Assembly: GCA_948146395.1 (NCBI GenBank)
Contig: OX411552.1
Span: 7,902,186 to 7,966,185 of the forward strand
Origin: Fragum whitleyi
Taxonomy: Eukaryota > Mollusca > Bivalvia > Cardiida > Cardiidae
Reading direction: 5' to 3'
DNA length: 64,000 nucleotides
Both the position numbers and the translations under genes were made by a program. The notes under the pieces were generated by a model, which was given only the letters and a program-made list of their open reading frames with translations, was not told where the DNA came from and ran no database searches. Positions 46,128 through 57,200 of the stretch are shown here, in pieces; position 1 is the stretch's first letter, and each line of letters opens with the position of its first letter.

Positions 46128-47632
46128 GATGCAATACAGGAGTCCCCCACCGGATATGAAAAAATCCTTTCTTATAATATATCTCTTACTTACTAGATCT
46201 TCTTCTCAATGAGATCTACCAGTGTACAAAGTTTGAAGTTGCTAGGGCTTATAGTTTAGGAGATAAGTACGGGAAAAAATGTAAGGATAGAAACAACAAA
46301 GGGCAATAACTCAAAAAGTGGACATGGCAGATTGACAGTTCTTGTACATGACACTTGTCCTCAATGATATCTATAAGTGTAGCAAGTTTGAAGTTTCTAG
46401 CACTTATGGTTTAGAAGATATGTTTCGGACAAAAATGTAAAGGTAAAAACAACAAAGGGCAATAACTCAAAAAGTGGGTGTGGCAGAGTAACAGTTCTTG
46501 TACATGACACTAGTCCTCAATGAGATCTATAGGTGTACAAAGTTTAAAGTTGCTAGCACTTATAGTTTAGGAGATATGATCTGGGCAAGAATGTAAGACT
46601 AAAAACAACAAAGGGCAATAACTCAAAAAGTGGACATGGCAGAGTAACAGTTCTTGTACATGACACTTGTACTTGATAAGATCTATCAGTGTACAAAGTT
46701 TGAAGTTACTAGCACTTATGGTTTAGGAGATATGATCCGGACAAAAATATAAGGGTAAAAACAACAAAGGGCAATAACTCAAAAAGTGGGCGTGACAGAA
46801 TAACAGTTCTTGAACATGACACTTGTCCCCAATAAGATCTATTAGTGTACAAAGTTTGAAGTTGCTAGCACTTATAGTTTAGGAGATATAGCGCGGACAA
46901 AAATGTAAGGCTAAAAACAACAAAGGGCAATAACTCAAAAAGTGGGTGTGGCAGAGTTATGGATCTTGAACATGACACTTCTCCTCAATAAGATCTATTA
47001 GTGTACAAAGTTTGAAGTTGCTAGCACTTATAATTTAGGAGATATAGCCCGGACAAGAATGTAAGACTAAAAACAACAGAGGGCAATAACTCAAAAAGTG
47101 GGTGTGGCAGAGTAACAGTTCTTGTACATGACACTTGTACTTGATAAGATCTATCAGTGTACAAAGTTTGAAGTTGCTAGCACTTATGGTTTAGGAGATA
47201 TGATCCGGACAAGAATGTAAGGGTAAAAACAACAAAGGGCAATAACTCAAAAAGTGGGTGTGGCAGAGTAATGATTCTTGAACATGACACTTCTCCTCAA
47301 TAAGATCTATAAGTGTACAAAGTTTGAAGTTGCTAGCACACATAGTTTAGGAGATATGTTCCGGACAAGAATGTAAGGGTAAAAACAACAAAGGACAATA
47401 ACTCAAAAAGTGGACGTGGCAGAGTAACGGTTCTTGAACATGACACTTCTCCTCAATGAGATCTATAAGTGTACCAAGTTTGAAGTTGCTAGCACATATG
47501 GTTTAGAAGATATAGCCCGGACAAAAGTGTGACGGATAGACTGACGGATGGACGGACAGACCGATGGACGGACGGAATCAAGCAAACCTATAGTCCCCCA
47601 ACCGGTAACCGGTGGGGGACACTCCGACTAAT
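46128..47632 (+). mobile_element. tandem-core (pearl-like) element, 156-bp unit
   Basis: Opens AGGAGTCCCCCACCGGATAT and closes AGTCCCCCAACCGGTAACCG then GTGGGGGAC. About nine units, with AAACAACAAAGGGCAATAAC at 46291, 46447, 46603, 46758 and onward, then a GACGGATGGACGGACAGACC run (47530-47575). Same plan as the element at 37775 with unrelated sequence. Confidence 0.85.
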
Positions 47633-47734
47633 AAAACAAATAAAAGTTGCTGCCTATTTTGTGTTAATTTTTTTTAACTTATGTTTCAAGCTTGTTTTGC
47701 CTCAAGCTTTGCCTTAGTTTAGATAGAGGCAAAT

Positions 47735-48066
47735 GCTCTTAGAATATTACACATATTTTGGCCCTGCTTCCTATACATGTATATCAAAAGCTCAGTGCAA
47801 AACAGTTGAAACTGCCTATATTTTAAAAAGGAAGTAACAACTGTTTCACATTGATAATGTTGTTTACAAACATTAAGAATATGATGCAAAAGCTCTTTTC
47901 CCTTTCTGATATAAAGACAATTTCTGTAAGAATATTACACATGAGCCTGCCCTGCTTCTAATATAATTCCTTGGCTAAGTGTTGAACAGATGTAACTGCC
48001 TATATGTTTATAGGCAGTTACAAATGTTTGACACTGAGCTATCATAATGCATTGTTTTACAAACTG
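47735..48066. repeat. duplicated 3' flank of the MARVEL gene with CAGTTGTAAC hairpins
   Basis: Two diverged units of about 190 bp, each with AGAATATTACACAT, CCTGCTTC..ATA and a hairpin TGTAACTGCC/GGCAGTTACA. AGAATATGATGCAAAAGCTC at 47876 copies the end of exon 4 and its stop region. On the minus strand this would be 3' UTR. Confidence 0.6.
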
Positions 48067-48222
48067 TTAGAATATGATACAAAAGCTCTCTCCTCTCCTA
48101 TTAGAAGCTGCCCCCTCGCCTGTCTGTTTTTGACGTTCTTGTTCCTCTTTAGCTGCCTTGAATCTTTTATACGCCATCACACCGTCCAGGATATGGATGA
48201 AGAATGCAACACCACAAAATAT
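48067..48222 (-). CDS. MARVEL gene exon 4: TM4, C-tail and stop
   Basis: Acceptor TTACAG (48228-48223); 51 codons and TAA at 48069-48067. It encodes the rest of TM4 (IFCGVAFFIHILDGV), then a cytosolic tail (YKRFKAAKEEQERQK...) ending FCIIF. The polypyrimidine side of the acceptor abuts the 3' tail of an antisense SINE (48233-48411). The last coding bases are also present as a diverged copy near 47876-47905, within a local duplication. Confidence 0.8.
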   Translation of the reverse strand: MFCGVAFFIHILDGVMAYKRFKAAKEEQERQKQTGEGAASNRRGESFCIIF

Positions 48223-51200
48223 CTGTAATTAAATGTTTGTTTAATTTGGGTTTTACGCCACTTTCAACATTTCTCCAGTTATATCGTGGCAGCTGAAGCA
48301 CCTAACAATGGATTCTTGGTATATCTTACACTAGATACTACCATTACATCCTTTCCTAGCCTCCAGCTGCTATCCCACATAGGTCTACGATTATCGACCC
48401 ATTGGTCTGTAATAAAAGAATATGTGACCTGTTAGCCGAAAAAGCAACCATCTTGAAATAGTGTAAAGTGTCAATCCTAGTCAGACTGTGTGGATGCAGG
48501 CATGAAAAGGATTGAAACTTTTCTAACTAAGCTGATTTTACAATACTGTATAAAAACTATTCTACCATCACATATAGTTGTTTTCAATTTGTAACCTCTG
48601 GTTAGATTGGGTTGAATCAATTTTTTTCTCTGATATTTTTTACAGAATCAACGATGGTCCCTTTTCGGTGATGGGTTATATATAAGGAAGGAAAAAGTAC
48701 CCCCCTAAAAAAAATTTCTGTCATTACATTTTTTTGCTTATTTGCTTGGGACTTAACACCACTTTCAACATAATAACACTTTTATTTCAATACTTGGTGT
48801 ACCTATTCATGGCTTCCTGTTTTTTCTCACACAATAACATCATTTCATCCAAGCCTTCTGCAACTCATCCCACTTTGGCATTATAAGTACATGTAGTATA
48901 TTTTTAATAACAACAAAAGCATTGCCTATGGGTGCCAGCACTCAGCTTTTAGTATAGATTGCTCTTTTGATAGTGAGCATGTGTACCAAGTTCCAAGTGA
49001 ATGCCTTCAATAGAACCAAAGGTATGGCTAAATGTCAAAGTTTTCGCACGACGACAACAACAACAACACCACCAACGCTGCAGCAATACCTCTGGTTTTC
49101 TCTGAAAGCAGCCAAGCTAAAATTGTACTCAACTAAGAATATACTCAAATCTTAATGTGTGATAATCAATCAATTCTGTGTGAACACAAAATCTGTTATT
49201 CTGTAATAACACTTAAATAAATGATTTAATATAAAAGATAATATTAACAAGTTGTTACTAATAGCACCTTATTAATATCATCTTTTATTATGCTCATACA
49301 GTTATTTGAAATCCAAGTTTGAGGAAATTCTAAGTGGAGAATAATAAAAGTATAATGACTTGGGCCTAGATAATAAAACAACTTACACAGGCCATCATTA
49401 TGCTGGTCATATACTTAGCATGTACTGCAGATATAATGGTGGCAACAAAATATTTCAGAGTGTACAACAACAAATAGATCAGCTCCTGCAAAAAAACAAA
49501 TATTCTGTCATAAAACAAGAGGCCCAAGAGGGCCTGTATCGCTCCACTGGCTTTAAAATCTTAAGACTTTCATTAAATAAAGCTTACTTTAAATAAATAC
49601 ATTAACAACCCGAAATCTCCTAAGACCTATTTAATAATGATTAACTGGTTTCAACTGGTCCATATTGCACCAAAATACTCAATCACAATGAACCTATTAT
49701 TATTCTTTATTTCCTCCATAGTTAAAGATACATGATATATACAAAAATTACATGGACATGAAAGCAAACAAACAAGATTTCACATAATATAACAACAAGT
49801 ACATATGAGTAGGAATGAGGAAGAGTGATTCGGAGATAGACAGACAAATATAGTGCATAGTAAATATGATAGTGTAGAAAAGGGAAAAGATGTAAATATT
49901 AAGTTTATGACAAAAAAAAAAAAAAAACAAGATGTGTTTGTGAAACACTAATGCCCCCGTAACGGCGTTTTTTTTTTTTCAAAGTTTGACCTTGACAGAT
50001 GACCTTGACCTTGTCACATGACCTTGACTTTGGTACCAGCGGATGCGGATCATTGAGATCTATCATCATGCCAAATATTAGCTTTGTATCTTGAATAGGC
50101 TTGAAGATATTGGCAAGGTTAAGTTTTCGGGTTAAGTTTTCGGACGTTTGACCTTGACAGATGACCTTGACCTTGTCACATGACCTTGACTTTGGTATCA
50201 GCGGATGCGGATCATTGAGATCTATCATCATGCCAAATATTAGCTTTGTATCTTGAATAGGCTTGAAGATATTGGCAAGGTTAAGTTTTCGGACAGACGG
50301 ACGGACAGACGGATGGACAGACAGACAGACAGACGGACATGAGTAAAACAATATGCCCCCCGATCTATCGATGCGGGGGCATATCGATGCGGGGGCATAA
50401 AAATACAGTCACATACAGTGGTAGTATTTGCAATCCCTTGAATTAGAAAACTTATCCGAAACGAAAAGAAAAGTTATCCGGAAAGGGACAAATCAGTTAA
50501 AGGTGATCAGTTAACTTACTGATAGATACAGTGTTTGTGTGGTTCTAAAAGAAACTCGCGTATGTAAACTTAATCAAGCTGTAATTTCGAGGTTTTAGAA
50601 CAACACAAACGATAGTCAAAATGGACAACTCTGTGTCATTCTAAACAAAAACGCATTAACTTAAGCTGAATTATAACACTTCCAACATTTGTCCAAAAAT
50701 TTCAGCACTGTAGCAATAAAATTGCCAATATTTACGCCTAACATTGCAATAAGGTTGTTATCTAACCCAAAAATAGCTTCAACATAACAATCAAAGTTCA
50801 AACTTTTTAAATAATTAAATACATCCACACCAAATTTATCATATATAGTACAATCAAAAGATATTCTACATCCAATAAGACTTAAACATTCTGTGATTAT
50901 ATGTTAAGTGACATTACTGTTAATATCGTTTCGAACACAGCGAGAACATACTGGAATAAAAAGAGGTAGATACGATATTAGCTGTGCAAGTGAGAAACAA
51001 TCACTTAGCAGACACGGGTGTGTACTACCCAGAAACCACACTGGACCTGAGAAAATGTGTACTTGAATCCGTCTGTACAAGGTAAATTCAGGTGCAGATG
51101 TTCTCAGGTTCCATTCGCTGACGAAATGACTTTTAACCTTGGAGGAATACATTTGAGTCCATGTTTGTTTGTTTGGGAAAGAGCCCGATTGGATATAAGA

Positions 51201-54200
51201 ATCCAACACGTGATGTAAGTCGTATTTAGAACAAATGTTCATGACATCAGAGACAATGCTTTTGTTAGATGAAAAAATAGTATAAGAACAAAGCCTATAG
51301 AGAAATAGCTGTTTAGCCGCACAATCCCTCTCCAGCCTGCACATTTGACCAATAAAGTTAAGCTTCCTTTGATCAATGATCAATATGAGCTTCTAACGGT
51401 AAGGCGCTTAATAAGCCTAGTATGACATCTGTACGCGATCTCGTGCGTAAACCTTGTATGTGTTTTAGACACAATCTATGAGACTGTTCAAGGGTTAGCG
51501 TATCACGGTTGGAGAGGGCTGGAAGTAATTCGCAACCAAACAGGGCTCTAGGTAATACTACAGATTTATATATCTTATAACTAGTTAATGGGTTAAGCCC
51601 GTTACGATGTAAACCATCTTTCACTAATCCGAAGAATGAACCGCGTAGTTTGCGATCTACATGTTTTACTATGCCCGACACCGCGGAATATTTGTTATAC
51701 AGTATACCAAGGTGGGTGACACTTTCCTGTTCGGTTAAAACATTTGGACCCATTGTCCAAGACCTTGACCTATTTCGGAAGGAATATTTAGTCTCGCTAA
51801 AAACAACAACTGAGCATTTAGATGAGTTATACTGGAATCTCCATTTCTTTGAATAATTCAATCAAATATTAATCATATCCAGCAGTGTGCTGCGGGTGAG
51901 AGATAAAAGTGCCATGTCGTCTGCAAATGAAGGAGCGCAAAGATTAATTCCTCGAATTTGTAATCCTAGCCTGCTAGATACTAACTGATTGATAAGTTCG
52001 TCGATGTAGACTAAATAGAGAAACGGCGACCAGACCCCTCCTTGTCTGGTACCCTGTAAAACGGGGAACCAGTGAGAAAAATAGCCTTTAAACATAACTC
52101 TGCTGTACATGTTTCGGTGCATTGACATCACAACTTTAAGAAGCTTAAGTCCAATACCAAGTCTTTCCAACTTAATGAAAAGACCATTGTGCCAAACACG
52201 GTCAAATGCTTGACGTGCATCTAAAAAACAAGTAAATAATTTGGTGTGTTTTTCTTTACAGAAATTAATACTTTCTGCTAAAATGTAAGAAGTCATTGGA
52301 CTACCCATATTTGGCTGGAAACCACCCTGAAGGTCATGTAGCGGTTTGGTAATTGATGTTTGCAACCGGACTAAAAGAACCTTTTCAAACAATTTTAAAA
52401 TGCAAGAAGAAAGTGTTATAGCACGATAGCTATTAGCATCATTCTTCGGTTTGCCTCCCCCTTTATACAGTGTTAAAATAAGACCGTGTTTGAGTATTAC
52501 TGGAATATAGTTGAAACAATACATTAAATCAAATAGATGAGTAATGTAATGCTTTAACATTGGACCACCATGAATGAGATGTTCATTACAAATATTGTCT
52601 AAACCGCACATTTTGCTGGGTTTGAGCGTTAACAGAGCAGACGATAATTCTTCTTCTAGGATATGATCCTCGTTGACCACCGAAGGTTTATTTTCAATTT
52701 TAGAGACACATTGGGAGATAAAGTCATAATGACCTTGGTTGTATGATTCACTGTCGGTGTCGGAGTAAAATTTTGCAAAAAAGTTCCCCCACTCTCGACA
52801 TATATCTGCAGAATTTCGATATACAGAATTATTGATTTAAATTTCATTACTCGTCAAACCATTTGTTTGTTTACGCTTTGTATTAAATAATCACCAGAAC
52901 AGAGGTGAATCGATACCAGCTGCACTGTCAATATCAGCATTTATTTGCTGTAAATAATTTTCGCTTGCTAACCTATGCGAATGACGAAAAGTACGCTTAC
53001 CGTTCTTATACTCAGAATAAGCTGTAAAGTTATCTCCCCTAGGCCTACCAGCGAGAACCCACGCCTTGCGTTTATTTCTCATATTTGCATGATGTTTACG
53101 CAATTCGGTAGACCAGTAAGGCTTCAGATATGACCGATAAATAGAATGTGGTAATTTTGAATCGGACGCTTCCTGTACACTGTCTACTATACACTGATAA
53201 AGATTATCAATATAAATTTTAATATTATCTGTAGGCAATGCATCTACCCAGTTCTTAAGAATAGTGTGGAGGGTTAATTGAAAATCAAGTATTTGTGTTT
53301 CGGATACTTTGGACCATTTTACGGGTTTGTTTAAAGGATCGACATGACCAGGCTGCTGAAATGCACTTACCCCCAACCTCAAGCAAATAGGGCGATGTGA
53401 GGATAAGTTTAAGCAATTATGTGACATAATAAAATAGATTGCACTAGGTTATCTGTTATAAATACATGATCAATAAGTGATTCGTGACGTTTATCAAAAG
53501 ACACATAACTAGTCTGGGTACCCGTACAAAAAGAAGAAGTGGTTACATTAAACATGTTGAATACAGACATCATATCACACAGATCATGACCTCGCAACCC
53601 TTTAACCATCTTATTAAAACATAAGGTTCAGAAGATGTTGTTCAAAGATTTCCGGCTGAAAATAGGCCCTGCCTGCCACACCCCTATTTATGGAATAAAT
53701 CAAAATTTCTTGAACAATTAAAGTAAATAGTCACACAAGAAACATTCTGGTAAAGTTTCATTGAAATTGGCCGAGTGGTTCCGGAGGAGATATCGCTCAA
53801 AGATTTGGGCCTCAAAATAAACCCCCCCTGCCACACCCAAATTTATGGGCCAATCAAAATTTAGCAAATAATTTTTGAAAAGAGACACTCAAGGAACATT
53901 CTGTTAAAGTTTCATTGAAATCACCCAAGTGGTTCAGAAGAAAATGTCATTCAAAGATTTCAGGCTCAAAATAGGCACCACCCTGCCACGCCCATAATTA
54001 AGGACCAATCAAAATTTCTTGAACAATTTAAGTAAAGGGTCAACCAAGGAACTTTCTGTTAAAGTTTCATTGAAAACGGCCCAGTGGTTCAGGAGGAGAT
54101 GTCGTTCAAAGATTTCGGGCTCAAAATCAGCCCCGTCCTGCCACGCCCATATTTGGGGGCCAATCAAAATTCTTTGATTAATTAAAGTAAAGGGTCACCC

Positions 54201-57200
54201 AAGGAACATCCATGCCAAGTTTCATTGAAATCGGCCCAATGGTTTGGGAAAAGAAGATTTTTAAAGTTTTCAAGTGAAAAAATGCCACGCCACGCCCATA
54301 ATTGGGGGCCAATCAAAATTCTTTGAACAATTTAAGAAGAGGGCCACCCAAGGATCATTTCTACCAAGTTTGGTTAAAATCCGCCCATTGGTTTTGGAGG
54401 AGAAGATGTCTAAAGAAAAAGTTTACGCACGCACGGACGCACGCACGGACGCACACACGGACACTCCGCCATGACAATAGCTCGCTGGCCTTCGGCCAGT
54501 GGAGCTAACAAAAACAAAAAAGGACAATCACCAGGGTTCAACACTAAGGGGAGTCCGGGAGTCCCAGACTCCTTGTTTACCAGTTGGACTCCTTTGAATT
54601 GCAAGTATAGTATATATTGAAATACAAATGCACAAATGTTGTTGAAGAAAACATTTGCTTGCATCTTGTATTGTTTTGAGGAAAAAATTCTCCTTTGGTA
54701 GAACATTGTGGTAAAGAAGAAATTGCTTATAAAAAGTAATTTCTTCTTTTCCACAATGTTCTCCAAATTCTGAAAATTTGGACTCCTTACTTTGAGCGTG
54801 GATCCTTGATTTCATGTGTTAGGAGTCCAATTGACTCCTTAATCTCAGGAGTTAGTGTCAACCACTGATCACCATAGTCCAAATAAGAATTATTATTATA
54901 TATCTATCTTGAGAGTGAAATAAACCTGCACAATATATATTTATATATTACACAGATATTACAACACTTGTGCAATGAAAATGTAAATAAGATCTGGGCA
55001 CAAGGTTATAAAACTTTTCTCATTCTCAAATCAGATTTTACTCAAATTTCAAATTGAGATTAATGCCATAATTCTATAATAATACTGCTATAAATGTAGG
55101 AATATAAAAGACAACTTTTTTATTAATAACAACTTATTAATATTATCTTTTATGTTTATTTAAATTTTGAGTTAGAGAAAATTCTCAGTTGAGAATGAGA
55201 AAAGTTGTATAACCTCAAAGCTGGAGCCTGGTGTTTTTGTTACAGTGTAAAATGACATAATGCATTCAAAGACTTATTTTACAAACAGTATAAGTTTCTT
55301 AGAATATCATGAATTGTTGATAAATTTCAATACCATAGTGTTTAAAGCAAATAATTAAGCCAGAATATAATTGAAATATCCAGATTGTGTGTGTATATAC
55401 AGGTTAATGACTTTTATCAAACTCATTGTCCAAGACAGGCAAAACTTTTTTACCTGTTTAAAAATTAAATGTGAAATACATTCTGTATCTTTATGTATAA
55501 ATTAAATTCATTTCAAGCAGTTATCAAGTTTTTCTTTATCACATGAGCCTAGTTGGTAATAAGAGCATCGCAAACAGGTGCCTTCTCTCGGCTGTTGAGT
55601 GTTGGATGGAAGAAAAAAAGACTACCCCCGAGGCTGTTGAGTGCTGGATGGTGGATAAAAATCTGAGTGGAAAAAGGGTCATAATTTGCAAAAAGTGCAT
55701 CTAGAGTTATCTCCCTTGATAGTATGATTGTTCTTTGGATAGTGAACTTTATGCCAATTTTATGTTAATGCCTTCAGAAGAATCAGAGTTATCACAAAAT
55801 TTCAAAGTTTTAGCATGACAACAACACCAAGGCTTTAGCAATACCTCTAGTTTTCTCCAATAAACAGAGTCGGAAGCGCGTCAGACTGTTAAGCAAGTGG
55901 TTCCGGGTTCAATTCCCTACGGCAGAACTCATTCTCTCCACCTATTTGTCTCCTACCAATGGGTTGATAATCAAAGACCTATGTAAGATAGCAGCTCAGG
56001 GCTAGGATGTGGTGGTTGAACTGGTGAGAGAAATACAAGGAAACCATTGCTAGGTGCTCCAGCCGCAGCGATATAACTGAAAAAAAAGTTGAAGGTGGCA
56101 TTAAACGCCATTCAATCAATCAATGAATCAATCCAATAAACAGCTGAGCTAAATATTACCAGAGCTACAGATATAGGCAAGGAGTAACATTGAATACTTG
56201 GTTGTCGTTTTCTCAGAATACACATATATCGTGAAAAATGCCTCCAAAAATTGAGGGCATAAAAAATAAATTATTGAATTTATACAAATTTATACATGTT
56301 TTGACATCCTATGCAAAAACATAGTTTGAATTTCGATTCAAAGTTTTAGAACTATAACAGAAATGCAAATGTTTTTGTAATGGCAGAAAATCCAAAAATT
56401 GGATGTGCGGGCATCCTTAAATATATTTCGAAGTTTTTTTCTCAACCAATAATGTTTGTTGTTTCATTTGTATCAATAAAATAACCCTGAATGGCTAAAA
56501 TTAACTACTATTTGAAGTAATGCTAATGATTATCTTTTTTACCTTATAACTATACAAATATCCGTGTGATAACATACCGTATGATAATTTTTATGATATC
56601 ACATAGTTATTTTTAGAACAATGAGATAATGCGGGATTTTTTAGAAACTTGAATTTCTGTTAGAAACATCTACAAGGCAAATAGAGGTTATAAGATAAAT
56701 ATAATACATACTTAGTGTATTGTATGAAAAAATATCTAACTTGGTTGTTGGAATTGTTAATTGTCTCAGCAGAGCCTCGACAATGATCAATTCTCCCAAC
56801 CTCATTAGATATTTTTTCTCATACAGCCCAATCATGTGACTTACATAGAGGTACCAGAATCCAGGTAATCGTGTGTAGATACGGAAGGCAATTAAGAAAA
56901 ATAAAATGGCGGAGGTGATGAAGCCTGATACTGTCACCCACAAGACAAAACCGGATCCTCCATACCCTGCTGCCACAACACATATGAACGCAATGAAACC
57001 CAGTGCCTGTAATATGTGAATGGTAAACATTAACCCTTTCCTGTTTTACAAAATTTTAGACCTGTCCAAATTCAAAGGTTTTGTATATGAAAATTAAAAG
57101 TCTATTTAATTTGAAAAATAACCATTCAGTAGGGTAGAAAAAATAGTGTGGAAAAAGAAGAAATTGCTTATTAGAAGCAATTTCTTCTTTTTTTCCACAA

